Source of the DNA: Corallincola holothuriorum
GTDB taxonomy: Bacteria > Pseudomonadota > Gammaproteobacteria > Enterobacterales > Neiellaceae
NCBI RefSeq assembly: GCF_003336225.1
Contig: NZ_QPID01000011.1
Coordinates: 119,344-183,343 of the forward strand
DNA: 64,000 nt
Reading direction: 5' to 3'
A program made the translations under genes and the position numbers. Positions 46,368 to 56,400 of this stretch are shown piece by piece (the stretch's first letter is position 1; every line of letters starts with the position of its first letter). The notes under the pieces were generated by a model. That model made no database searches, was not told the DNA's origin, and saw only the letters and a list, made by a program, of their open reading frames with translations.

Positions 46368-47744
46368 TTAGCTTACAGTGAGAAGCAAACTACCTAAGCC
46401 AAGGAAGATAATGAAACCGACCACGTCGGTGACCGTTGTCAGGATCACTGAGCCAGCTACGGCAGGGTCAACTTTCATCTGTTTGAGAACAAATGGGATC
46501 ACCGTGCCAGACGACGCTGCCGCCAGACTATTGAATACGATGGCGACAAAAATGATCCCGCCGAGCGTAAATGAATCAAACCAATACCAAACCACAGCAC
46601 CGATCAACAGCCCCAGCCCGATACCGTTAAATGCAGCAATTTTTATCTCTTTATCCAGTAACAGTTTCAGGTTGCCACGCTTTAAGTGGTTTAGTGCGAT
46701 ACCGCGTAGGGCCACCGCGAGGGTTTGGCTACCGGCAATGCCACCCATACTGGCCACGACTGGCATCAGGATCGCCAGTGCGACGACTTGTTGTAATGCC
46801 GCTTCAAATAGGCCAATCACCGCCGATGCTAAAAAGGCGGTCAGCAGATTCGCTGTCAGCCAGACAGCACGGACACGGGCAGCGACAGCAACCGGGGTAA
46901 ATAGATCTTCTTCGGTCTGAGGCGTATCCGAGGCTAGTACCTCTAAGCTTTTATCTTTTAGGCGTTGCATCAACAGTGACACGGCAAATGCGCCAACAAT
47001 CTTTCCCTCTTTCTGTACTGGTTGCCAGGCAAAGCCTTCCACAGGATTAAGTAGCCGCGCAGCGGCACTGATATCTTGACGATCAGAAAGCAATTCCATT
47101 GGCGTGCAAATATCTATCAGCTTGGCTTCCGATGGCGCGCTAAGTACCTGACCTATGGTGCAGCCGCCATGAAATACACCGTTGGCATCTACCACATACA
47201 CACCAACAAATTGCCGTGGCTTCGCTTTGTCCATCCGCTCCATGGTGCGAGCCACAGTAGCGCTGGGACGAGCGCGCAGTACATCATAAGTGGTGTAGCG
47301 ACCCACCTCTTCATCTTGGTACGTGAGTGCTTTTTGTAGTTGCTCAGTGGCAGCCGCTTCCTGTTGGTCGACAAACTCATCAACCAGTTCTTGCGGCAAT
47401 ATCTCGGCAAAAGTGAGGATATCTTTTTCAACGGCTGCCGCAATCAGCAGGTGTAATTGGCCTCGACTGAGCTGGCCGATAATGTGTCGTGCTGTTTCAT
47501 ACTGTAACAGGTGCAGTATTGGCCAAGCGCGCGCTGGAGAGATAACGTGGCACAGTGGTGCTCGGTACTTCTCTGGCATCGACTCCAGTAGATTCGCAAT
47601 GTCTGCGTCGTTGAACTGCTCTGTTACATTCAGCGTGGCTAATGCGGCCGGATCACCACTATCAATGGCACCAATAATCTGGGCTAAAACCACCGAGTTG
47701 ACGTGCGGTTGGTTGAACTCTGGGACGGCAGTATTCTCCACCAT
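46368..47744 (-). CDS. mgtE: Magnesium transporter MgtE
   Basis: Layout: N-domain (~1-130, with superhelical repeats), CBS pair (~135-270, including VGVYVVDANGVFHGG) and five membrane segments. The MgtE pore signature appears as PVVASMGGIAGSQTL, and the last helices carry ILTTVTDVVGFIIFLGLG with the Asp that lines the Mg2+ site. CBS and N domains act as a Mg2+ sensor that closes the channel. At 458 residues it is normal. The gene is 69 bases after the rimB-like gene and may be transcribed with it. Confidence 0.93.
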   Translation of the reverse strand: MVENTAVPEFNQPHVNSVVLAQIIGAIDSGDPAALATLNVTEQFNDADIANLLESMPEKYRAPLCHVISPARAWPILHLLQYETARHIIGQLSRGQLHLLIAAAVEKDILTFAEILPQELVDEFVDQQEAAATEQLQKALTYQDEEVGRYTTYDVLRARPSATVARTMERMDKAKPRQFVGVYVVDANGVFHGGCTIGQVLSAPSEAKLIDICTPMELLSDRQDISAAARLLNPVEGFAWQPVQKEGKIVGAFAVSLLMQRLKDKSLEVLASDTPQTEEDLFTPVAVAARVRAVWLTANLLTAFLASAVIGLFEAALQQVVALAILMPVVASMGGIAGSQTLAVALRGIALNHLKRGNLKLLLDKEIKIAAFNGIGLGLLIGAVVWYWFDSFTLGGIIFVAIVFNSLAAASSGTVIPFVLKQMKVDPAVAGSVILTTVTDVVGFIIFLGLGSLLLTVS

Positions 47745-47813
47745 GATTGTGTCCTATGTGATATGACGCTTGCTTGTGATGAAGCGTTCAACCCCATTAA
47801 ATGGGGTTGAGTT

Positions 47814-48245
47814 TTACCCTTCGCTAACCAGAAAAGTCGCAGACGGATCGACATAAACTCTGTCGCCCATAGCTTCACGCCCCAGCAGCATCAGGTAGGT
47901 CATCTCCTGGCGATTACTTAGGGTGATCTCGATGGGCCACTGCTGACCACCGATTTGAAACAGGGTTTTAATCACGTAGCGCTGCTCTATGTCACCATTG
48001 GATGACTTAATTCGCCGCGTGTCATGCACGGCTGCGCAGCACCGCACCACTTCGTCCAAGTTGTAAACGTCGGGATGCAAGTCGAATTCGACGTGCGGTT
48101 TGCCATTTGTTTTCACACGCACCAAATTATCCACATGAAGGGAGGAGGTTTTTGCCCCTGTATCCACCCGAACCTGCAACTCTTTAATACCCAGCTGTGG
48201 CAAGTGGCAAACTTCAAGGTTGCCAATGATCAGTCGTGTATCCAT
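47814..48245 (-). CDS. RimB-like retropepsin family protein (Zn_protease/PF05618 type), 143 aa
   Basis: A small retropepsin-like protein with the single catalytic motif VDTGAKTSSLH (Asp28-Thr29-Gly30) and the second conserved part YLMLLGREAMG. It belongs to the 'ATP-dependent zinc protease' family, which has been reassigned as retropepsin-like; in Pseudomonas, RimB of this type works with RimK in S6 glutamylation. It lies in the minus-strand series after rimK and an M14 protein. ATG 48245 is the natural start, with GGAG upstream. Confidence 0.85.
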   Translation of the reverse strand: MDTRLIIGNLEVCHLPQLGIKELQVRVDTGAKTSSLHVDNLVRVKTNGKPHVEFDLHPDVYNLDEVVRCCAAVHDTRRIKSSNGDIEQRYVIKTLFQIGGQQWPIEITLSNRQEMTYLMLLGREAMGDRVYVDPSATFLVSEG

Positions 48246-48312
48246 GTTTGACTCCTAATTACCCCAATGCCAGTGTTGGCATGCGCATACTGATATGCTG
48301 GCGATCTACCGA

Positions 48313-49341
48313 TTACAGATCGTTTTGTTCTGCGATAACCGGTTTCACCATCTCCTGCATCATCTCAATGTGCTCGGCCACCTCTTCGGCGTCATCACCA
48401 AAGAAAGCGATGTGATACATGGCTTCGCCTTCCTGTACCAAAGGTATATTTTGTTTACCAATCACGATACCTGATCGAGTAGCAACCACCTGACTGATCA
48501 ATTCGCCTAACGGGCTGTTGATCTCTGCCAGTAGATCGCCTTTTTCTACCTGTTTACCCAGGGTGGCATACTCGCGAACAAAGCCACTGGCTGAGGCGCG
48601 CACCCAATCGCTGCGGTTGGCAACAAAGGGTTCGATTTTCTTTCTAATGCGGCGTTTTCGGATCATCCCCAATGCTGAGAGTACATTGAGGATCCCTTTG
48701 AGGCCGCTTTGGATAGAAAGCTCATCAAAGCGCAGCGCTTGTCCTGCTTCGTATAGCAGTATTTTGGCGCCGTTGCTTACCGCTGCTTCCCGCAGAGATC
48801 CATCCCGTAGGTTGGCATTGAGCATCACAGGTACACCGAACTCGCGCGCCAGCGACAGGGTTTCTTCATCGTCCAGATTAGCTCTGATCTGTGGCAGATT
48901 GGAACGATGGATAGCGCCGGTATGCAGGTCGATACCATAATCACAGTGCCTCACTATCTCGTGGAGAAAGATGTGCGCCATTCGCCCAGCTAACGAACCT
49001 TTGGGTGATCCTGGAAAGCAGCGATTGAGATCCCGCCGATCCGGCATATAACGGCTTTGATTGAGCACGCCATACACGTTGACCATAGGCACCGCGATCA
49101 CGGTGCCTTTGAGCAGTTTGATCTTCTTTTCGATCAAGCGGCGAGTGATCTCAATACCATTTAGCTCATCGCCGTGTACCGCTGCACTCACAAACACCAC
49201 AGGCCCTGTTTTTCTGGCGCGCGTGACATGAACTGGTATAGACATATCTGTGTCGGTATACAGTTTGGCCACAGGCACTTTAAGCTGGCGTACCTGTCCG
49301 GGCAGTATCTCTACGCCGCCAATCACCATTGCTGTGTTCAT
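48313..49341 (-). CDS. M14-type succinylglutamate desuccinylase/aspartoacylase family protein, 342 aa
   Basis: Zinc ligands His56 and Glu59 (AAVHGDELNG) and His141 (YGIDLHTGA) give the M14 H-x-x-E ... H pattern. The C-terminal part has a lipoyl-like beta domain (YATLGKQVEKGDLLAEI). The family removes acyl or amino-acid groups from amides; the substrate is unknown. ATG 49341 follows the TAA stop of rimK directly, so translation is coupled. Co-occurrence with rimK hints that it trims a glutamylated product, but this is inference. Confidence 0.88.
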   Translation of the reverse strand: MNTAMVIGGVEILPGQVRQLKVPVAKLYTDTDMSIPVHVTRARKTGPVVFVSAAVHGDELNGIEITRRLIEKKIKLLKGTVIAVPMVNVYGVLNQSRYMPDRRDLNRCFPGSPKGSLAGRMAHIFLHEIVRHCDYGIDLHTGAIHRSNLPQIRANLDDEETLSLAREFGVPVMLNANLRDGSLREAAVSNGAKILLYEAGQALRFDELSIQSGLKGILNVLSALGMIRKRRIRKKIEPFVANRSDWVRASASGFVREYATLGKQVEKGDLLAEINSPLGELISQVVATRSGIVIGKQNIPLVQEGEAMYHIAFFGDDAEEVAEHIEMMQEMVKPVIAEQNDL

Positions 49342-50247
49342 TTAGCCTTTTCCTCGCGTTCTATTGGCATTTGGCTTGGCATTGCGCTCAATAAAATCAA
49401 ATATCAGTCCGGCCACATCTTTGTTGGTGGCGTTTTCAATCCCTTCCAGGCCAGGTGAAGAGTTCACCTCCATCACCACTGGACCGCGGGAAGATTGCAA
49501 AATGTCGACACCACATAGATTCAGTCCCATCGCCTTGGCTGCGTTTACTGCAGTGGCTCGCTCCTCTTTGCTTAAGCGCACCAGCTGAGCTTCGCCACCA
49601 CGGTGCAGGTTGGAACGGAACTCTCCTTCTGCTGCTTGGCGTTTCATTGCCGCGACCACTTTGTCGCCCACCACGAAACAGCGGATATCGGCACCGCCTG
49701 CTTCTTTAATGAACTCCTGCACCAGAATGTTAGCTTTCAATCCCATAAACGCTTCAATCACACTCTCTGCTGCTTTGGTCGTTTCTGCTAACACCACGCC
49801 TATCCCTTGAGTACCCTCTAAGAGCTTGATCACCAGTGGCGCACCGCCAACGTTTTTGATCAAATCCTGGATCTTGTCAGGCTTGCTGGCAAAACCGGTG
49901 CGCGGTAGGCCGATCCCTTTACGTGAGAGCAGCTGCAGTGAACGCAGCTTGTCGCGCGAACGGCTGATGGCGACAGATTCATTGACGCAAAAAGTGCCCA
50001 TCATCTCAAACTGCCTAACCACGGCGGTGCCATAGAAGGTGATCGATGAACCAATACGCGGGATCACTGCATCGTAAACCGGCAGTACCTCGCCGTTATA
50101 GCGTACGGTGGGGTTGCTGCTAGTGATATCCATATAGCAATGCAAGGTATCGATGATATCGACTTCATGTCCTCTGGCTTCGCCTGCTTCTTTCAAACGG
50201 CGAGTTGAGTAGAGGTTCTCGTTGCGGGACAAAATTGCAATGCGCAT
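49342..50247 (-). CDS. rimK: RimK, ribosomal protein S6 glutamate ligase
   Basis: An ATP-grasp ligase that adds glutamates to the C-terminus of ribosomal protein S6. It starts [20 protein letters not shown], as in E. coli RimK, and has the ATP-grasp core ([37 protein letters not shown]) and Mg2+ site ([15 protein letters not shown]). Length from ATG 50247 is 301 residues, matching RimK (300). AGGAG is 8 bases upstream of it. The reading frame is open for 84 further codons, but the ribosome-binding site and length argue for 50247. First gene of a run with the M14-type, rimB-like and possibly mgtE genes. Confidence 0.93.
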   Translation of the reverse strand: MRIAILSRNENLYSTRRLKEAGEARGHEVDIIDTLHCYMDITSSNPTVRYNGEVLPVYDAVIPRIGSSITFYGTAVVRQFEMMGTFCVNESVAISRSRDKLRSLQLLSRKGIGLPRTGFASKPDKIQDLIKNVGGAPLVIKLLEGTQGIGVVLAETTKAAESVIEAFMGLKANILVQEFIKEAGGADIRCFVVGDKVVAAMKRQAAEGEFRSNLHRGGEAQLVRLSKEERATAVNAAKAMGLNLCGVDILQSSRGPVVMEVNSSPGLEGIENATNKDVAGLIFDFIERNAKPNANRTRGKG

Positions 50248-50391
50248 GGCCGTCACTCCTGTCACTAACATTTTTTGATAGTGACTATCTATGTCTCTAT
50301 AGGTTTGTCGCAGTGCTTCTAGTTGACGTTTTGTGCCAATCAATATGGTTTCAAAGTCAGCCGTTGCGACGCTTTTTTTGACCACTTTTTG

Positions 50392-50422
50392 AAAAGTTGC
50401 CCAAAAAATTGGGGCAACTTTT
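50392..50422 (-). promoter_or_regulatory. Perfect hairpin in the rimK leader
   Basis: Perfect 11-bp arms AAAAGTTGCCC and GGGCAACTTTT with a 9-base loop, 145 bases upstream of the rimK start. In the rimK transcript it would form a stable stem followed by a short T-rich stretch. It might be an attenuator, a protein-binding site or a terminator for a leader. It lies within the frame that extends upstream of rimK. Confidence 0.5.
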
Positions 50423-50542
50423 AATTGCGTGGTCATGTTGGAGTGGACATTAGTCTCTGTTGCGGTTGGGGGAAAACTAATCTTTTTTATCGTCACCACA
50501 ACACTTGTTTGTTAGGCTCGAAGCTCGTCAAAAGGGGGCGTG

Positions 50543-51433
50543 ATGGACGTTAAAGTTTTCCGGACATTTCTTGAGGTTGCCAGACAAAAGCACTTCGGCA
50601 GATCAGCCAATAATCTCTATATTACCCAGGCCGCCGTCAGTGCCAGAATTAAACAGTTGGAAATGTTTTTTGATACCACGCTGTTTGTCCGTGACCGTAA
50701 CGCCATCAAACTAACCAGTGCCGGTGAGCGCTTAATCCCCTATGCCGAAAATATGGTGCGAACACTTGAACAGGCAAAAGCGGAGCTGCTGCTAACCAAA
50801 GCTCATGCCATCCAACTGGCTATCGCTGGTACACCTAATATTTGGGATGCGTTTTTGCAGTATTGGCTGAGTATCGTGACCGAGGCTTTTTCGGGCTATG
50901 CATTTTGCGCTGAAACCATTAGCCGGGAGCAGATCAGCCGCGCGTTGATTGAACGTACTTTGGATATTGGGGTGACGTTTGACCCGTTAAAATCTGATGA
51001 GTTGATTTGTCATCCGGTGGCAGAATTGGAACTGTTGCTGGTGTCATCAGAGGAGTGCGATGAACAACAAGCGCTATCTAAGCGCTATGTTTATGTTGAT
51101 TGGGGAACCCGATTTGCGTCAGAGCATGCCGAACGTCATGCGAAAATTTCGCCGCCATATCTGCGTACCGCCAATGGTCGCATCGCGCTCGACTTTATTC
51201 TGCAAAAGGGCGGGGCAGCGTACTTGCCAAAAACCATGGTTGATCCCTTTTTAGAGTCAGAACAGCTATTTTTAGTCAGCGATCAACAGGGGTGGCAGCG
51301 TACCGTGTATTTGAGTTATCGCGCCGATGCTGCGGCGCTCACCGAGATCGAGAAGGTGCAACGCTTAATCAATAAAACGGAACCGTTAGCACCTTATCTG
51401 TTGCAACAAGCGGGTGATAGCAGCAGCGACTAA
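50543..51433 (+). CDS. LysR-type regulator, HdfR-like, 296 aa
   Basis: N-terminal winged helix-turn-helix (~1-60: VFRTFLEVARQKHFGRSANNLYITQAAVSARIKQLE), then a LysR effector domain (~90-290). The N-terminus resembles HdfR, which represses flhDC in E. coli. It reads divergently from rimK, so it may act on that promoter. GTG 50540 and ATG 50543 are in frame; ATG fits better with AAAAGGGGG about 8 bases ahead. Confidence 0.88.
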   Translation: MDVKVFRTFLEVARQKHFGRSANNLYITQAAVSARIKQLEMFFDTTLFVRDRNAIKLTSAGERLIPYAENMVRTLEQAKAELLLTKAHAIQLAIAGTPNIWDAFLQYWLSIVTEAFSGYAFCAETISREQISRALIERTLDIGVTFDPLKSDELICHPVAELELLLVSSEECDEQQALSKRYVYVDWGTRFASEHAERHAKISPPYLRTANGRIALDFILQKGGAAYLPKTMVDPFLESEQLFLVSDQQGWQRTVYLSYRADAAALTEIEKVQRLINKTEPLAPYLLQQAGDSSSD

Positions 51434-51558
51434 CTGCTTGTTATCGGTAAGGTAAATCCTGTTAGAGCGTTTCTGTGGTTGTGAGATGTTTATCTACAGT
51501 CGCACCCCGATCGATAAACGCCTACAATACGCGCCAATTCCTGCCAGAGCTTTGCATC

Positions 51559-51771
51559 ATGAACCGCAAAAAAAAGATTAACGAAACCCTGAAGAAGCGT
51601 TTGAAGCGCAAGGTTGATCGGCAGAAGAGTACCAATAAGCCGAGATACATCTCCAAGGCTGAAAGGGAAAAGTTGGCATTAGCTGAAGCGTCTGCCACAG
51701 AACAGAGTTCGTCTAGCGCGGCTGATGTGGCTGATAGCAGCGACAATGCCGAGCCATCGGCAACAGATTAA
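51559..51771 (+). CDS. DUF2986 family basic small protein, 70 aa
   Basis: It starts MNRKKKINETLKKRLKRKVD and continues NKPRYISKAEREKL, which fits DUF2986: a very basic helical first half and an acidic, Ser/Ala-rich tail. Function unknown; the charge suggests nucleic-acid or ribosome binding. ATG 51559; an upstream GTG (51475) in frame would give a poor N-terminus. Confidence 0.8.
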   Translation: MNRKKKINETLKKRLKRKVDRQKSTNKPRYISKAEREKLALAEASATEQSSSSAADVADSSDNAEPSATD

Positions 51772-51871
51772 GCGGCTCTTCGATATACCATCTATCGACG
51801 ATTGAGATGGCCGCCGCCCTAACGGCACGGCTGACCACCTCGGTGCTATTTAAACGGTATTGGTGTGGTTA

Positions 51872-53146
51872 CTACTGCTTATAAACCACGCCACCTTTCA
51901 TGACAAAGCTGACGTTTTCAACGGTCGATATATCGCTTAGCGGGTTGCTGTCAACGGCGATGATATCGGCATACAGCCCTGGCTTAATCTCGCCTACATC
52001 AGCTTGCCAATTCAGCAGCTCTGCGGGTTTTATGGTTGACGCTTGCAGGGCTTGTATCGGTGTCATACCGAATTTCACCATGCGGGCTAGCTGTTTACCG
52101 TTGTCGCCATGGGGGTAAACACCTGCATCAGATCCTAAAACCACAAAGGCGCCGGCTTTTACTGCCTTGCTAAAGCTTTGACGTTGAATAGTGCCGACTT
52201 CCCGCTCTTTATTTAGGTTCTCTTCTGGTACGCCGTTGGCGGCGCCTTCGGCAAGGGTGTACTCGGTATTGTAGATATCCATCGACAGCGCAGTGCCTTT
52301 AGCCTTTGCCATGGCGATGGTTTCTTTGTCGAGAAAGCTGGCATGTTCAATGGAGTCTACGCCGGCTTCAATGGCAAAACGGATCCCTTCGGTACCATGG
52401 GCGTGTGCAGCAACGATGCGACCATGAGTGTGGGCTTCATCCACGATCGCTTTCATCTCTTCCAATGTGTACTGGCGTTGGCCAACGACTGTCCCTTTGG
52501 AAAATACACCTCCAGTGGCGCAAAACTTGATTAGGTCAACGCCATACTTTACGTTGCGACGAACCATCTGGCGTACCGCCCAAGGACCATCGGCAACACC
52601 ATCACCTTTCTGCTCAAATGAATGGTTGAGCACGTTGTCATCACAATGGCCACCGGTAATGCCTAGCGCAGGGCCCGATACTGCCATTCTTGGTCCCGGC
52701 ACTTCTCCGGCATTTATCGCGTTACGCAGTGCTACGTCCTGAAAATCACTGGCGCCAACATCGCGCACGACGGTAAAACCCGCCATCAAGGTTTTTTGCG
52801 CATTAACCACGCCACCAATGACGGCGCGGTGGGGGGACTGAAACAGTGGCGCGTAGAAGTTGTTATCCAACGTGCCCATCAGGTGGGTGTGCATATCCAT
52901 CAAGCCGGGTATCAGGTATTTGTCTCCCAGATCGATGAGCTTGGCATCTTTAGGTAGCGTGGATTTATCCGCCGTGATCGCCGTAATTCGTTCATCTTGA
53001 ATAACGATATAACGCTGTTTTAGTAGCTTGCCACTGCGTACATCGAGCATATGGTCTGCGGTGAGTACGGTGGTTGCCGCGTCTACAATGCCGGATATAG
53101 CACAGCTTAGCGCCAGCATGATCCCTGTGACTGTTTTGCATTTCAT
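51872..53146 (-). CDS. Exported amidohydrolase, 424 aa
   Basis: Signal peptide 1-23 (ending VDA). The metal-dependent hydrolase fold has the HxH pair (MDMHTHLMG), KFCATGG, HAHG, IEHAS and the late Asp in GSDAGVYPHG. This is the set for binuclear Xaa-Pro dipeptidase / imidazolonepropionase-like amidohydrolases. Members act on dipeptides or related amides; the substrate here is unknown. Monocistronic. Confidence 0.88.
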   Translation of the reverse strand: MKCKTVTGIMLALSCAISGIVDAATTVLTADHMLDVRSGKLLKQRYIVIQDERITAITADKSTLPKDAKLIDLGDKYLIPGLMDMHTHLMGTLDNNFYAPLFQSPHRAVIGGVVNAQKTLMAGFTVVRDVGASDFQDVALRNAINAGEVPGPRMAVSGPALGITGGHCDDNVLNHSFEQKGDGVADGPWAVRQMVRRNVKYGVDLIKFCATGGVFSKGTVVGQRQYTLEEMKAIVDEAHTHGRIVAAHAHGTEGIRFAIEAGVDSIEHASFLDKETIAMAKAKGTALSMDIYNTEYTLAEGAANGVPEENLNKEREVGTIQRQSFSKAVKAGAFVVLGSDAGVYPHGDNGKQLARMVKFGMTPIQALQASTIKPAELLNWQADVGEIKPGLYADIIAVDSNPLSDISTVENVSFVMKGGVVYKQ

Positions 53147-53490
53147 AAATGAACTCTCTCTGGAATATTTTTAACTTATTGTTTTAATTAGCTGCTTCGT
53201 TCTATTTACGACATCAGTTGCAGGCAGCTTCGTTTCAGCATGCCATGGGGAGGCAAGGTTGGGAATGGCTAATATGCTGGACCTTTGAGAGTGAGTGATG
53301 GGTTTGATTACGCGATGGGTGGCCAAACTGATGTGTGCCTCCCGGCGTCGCCGCGAGGGCATAAGCGATTTCAGGCTAAACATTAAAACGGTATGTGCTT
53401 CGAATCTATGAAGCAGACCAAGGGCTTGCCAATTTCCAGTCTCCGCAGATGTTCTACATAAGTTTATGGGCCTCTTTTAAGACTCTTTTG
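53147..53490. other. Intergenic region between amidohydrolase and CrbS-like kinase
   Basis: A 344-base gap with one doubtful minus-strand frame of 70 codons (53171-53383) that I do not support: no homology, no ribosome-binding site. No repeat or hairpin stands out. It holds the amidohydrolase promoter. Confidence 0.4.
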
Positions 53491-56400
53491 CTATGTAGAA
53501 GCATCATCATGTGAAACCACCAGCAAGCGAGATACCAGTGCGCGCAGCTTCGCTGGCTTAATCATCTTGCGCATAAAGTGATAGCCCATTTTTTCAGCCC
53601 GTTGTGCTAGGCCCGGTTCTCCAGCGGCAGTGATCAGTACGCCGGGTACGATAACGTCGGTATGTAGGCGGATCTGATCCATCAGGCTCAGGCCGTCCAT
53701 CTCCGCTTCAAGTTGGTAGTCGACCAGCATCAGTTGCGGTGTTTGTTCGCTGGCGAGCGCGATGGCCTGTTTTGGGTTGTCGGCCTGTAGTACGTGGCAG
53801 CCCCAGCCCTCTAGCAGGGCGGTCATACCTTGCAGCACGGCGGGTTCGTTGTCGACACAGAGCACGGTCGCGCCAGCAAGTAGATCTGCGACCGATGTGC
53901 TGGGAACAGCGGTTGCCATTTGCGATGGTGTTTGTTTGCTGCAGATCGGCACTGTGATGGCGAAGCAGCAACCTTGCTGTGGTTGTGAGCGCAGCGTTAT
54001 TGTGTGCTTCATCAGCCCGACCATCCCTTTGGCAATACTCAGGCCCAAGCCTAAGCCACTGTCTGCCAACGTCGTATTCTGCTGTTGCACGCGAGTGAAG
54101 GGCTCGAAGATGGAGCTCTGCAACTCTTTCTCAATGCCGGGGCCATTGTCTATCACCTGGATCTGCAGCTGCTTGCCTTGGCGGCGAACGCCGAGTAACA
54201 CTTTGCCACCGTGGGCATAGCGAAATGCGTTACCTAATAGGTTTTGTAAGATCCGGCGTAGCATTTTGGCATCTGTGGTCACTGAGAGTTGTGACGGCAC
54301 ATGGCGGAAATCGATCTGGTATTTGCAGGCGAGCGCGGAAAACTCAGTGACCAGTGAAGACAACAGATCGACTAAAGAGGTACAGCTCAGTTGTGGTTTA
54401 AGCTTGCCACTCTCTATCTGGGCGACTTCGACTAAATCCTGCAGCAGAACACTGGCATTACCTAAGGATTGTGTCAGCTTGGTCATTAATTCCAGCTGAT
54501 CTTCCGACAGGGTATGACGCTCTTGCAATGCCGAGGCAAATAACCGTGCAGCTTCTAAAGGTTGCATCAGGTCGTGGCTCACTGCTCGCATATACTGGCT
54601 TTTATTGGTGTGAGCGCGTTCCGCTATCTTCTTTTGCTGAGCCAGTTCTTGGTTGGCTGATTCAAGTTGCGAGGTTCGTGCTTGTACGCGCTGTTCCAGT
54701 ACTTCGTTTGCCGCTTTGAGGAAGTTCTCCGCCCGACGGAAATCGGTGATGTCACTGAAGGTCATAACAAAACCGCTATTGGGCATCGGATTGCCCTGAA
54801 TGCGGATCACGCGGCCATTGGGCAGTTGCCGCTCTGAGGTATGGGGAGTACGTTGGCTTAAGTGATAAAGCCGTTTCTTGATCTGTTGTTCGATATCTCC
54901 GTCACCACAGAAACCGCGCTCGGCATTGAAACGGATCAGTTTCTCGACTGGTTGCCCCACCTTCAGCAGCTCGTCAGGATAGTTAAAGAGATCGATATAG
55001 CGTTGATTCCAGGCGACCAGACGCAGGTGTTCATCGATCACCGAGATCCCTTCTCCTGCGTTATCGATAGCACCTTGCAGCATCGCCTGGCTGAATTGCA
55101 GTCGTTCACTGGAGGCGTCTTCGACAAACTTCGCAACGTCATCCACTAACAGCTCCCGCCCCTCGATCAACGAGTTCAGCAGCAGGCTGGCCGAAGAGCT
55201 GCCCATGACGCCAGCCAGCAGACGTTCGGTATGATTCAACCAGACTTGCGGTTGTTTTAATTGCTCTGCGGGGAGTTGTAACTTCAGGTCAGCAAAGCTT
55301 TGCAGGGCTTTTCTTTCGCCGATAAAACGTGCCGCTAATGCTTGTAGCTCTCGGCGAGTCACCTGCTTGTGTTTTGGCGTATCACCGGTGGCTTCATGGT
55401 GTTCTAAGAATTGGCCGATCTGGATCCGTTCGATCACGTTGGGACGACTGATTTGGCTACCTAACCATAAACCAAACACATTCAACATCAGGCTGAGCAG
55501 GGTCACCGAGGCCGCGGAGTCAGTGGCTATGCCCATGGGATCCTTCGGGATCTCGATCCAGCCGAAGTGGGGAAATACCAGTAGCGTGAGCCAACAGCCT
55601 AAGCCAAGGATTAAACCCAAGGTCACCCCTGTGCGATTAGCTTTTGGCCAGTAAAAAGCGGCCAATAAAGCGGGTGCCAGCTGGGCTAAGGCACCAAAGG
55701 CCATGTTACCTAAGGTGGCCAGCGTATCCGGAGGAGACAGGTAGTAGGCAAAGTAGCCGAGCACGATCACCGCCACGATCAATGAGCGGCGCAGATTCAG
55801 TAAACCGCTACTGAATTGGTTAAAACTGTCATTGCGCGAGTCATCGCCGCGACGGAATAGCAGGGGCATCAGCAGTTCATTACTGATCATGGTGACCAGT
55901 GCCAACACGGAAACGATCACCATGGAGCTGGCAGCGGATATGGTGCCGAGAAACGAGAGAATGATTAGATTGTCTGCGCCGATGACGCTGGGTAACAACA
56001 GTGCATAACTGTCTGGTGCGACATTGCTACTCAGCAACGCCTTACCAGCAAGGCCAATGGGGATGGCAAACAGCGCAAAGACCAGCAGATAGAGGGGAAA
56101 TAGCCAGCGCGAGCTGCGCGTGTCTCTTGGCGAGCGGCACTCAACCACCATCACCTGAAATTGTCGCGGCAAACAGAGGAATGCCGCCATCACCATCACT
56201 AACGAGGCCATGAATGAGGGCAGTTGCGCTGACAGGTCGATATTGTCGATGCTTTGTTGGGCGACTCGTTGCACGTCGATGCTGGGGCTGTCCAGCAGCA
56301 GAAAGATGGCGATGCCGCCGACGATAATGAATGCGCCTAATTTAAGTAGCGATTCAAAGGCGATAGCCAGCATCAAGCCCGGATGACGTTCGGTGACCGA

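Noticed and set aside
53171..53383. Minus-strand frame of 70 codons
   Set aside because: No homology, no ribosome-binding site; likely chance.
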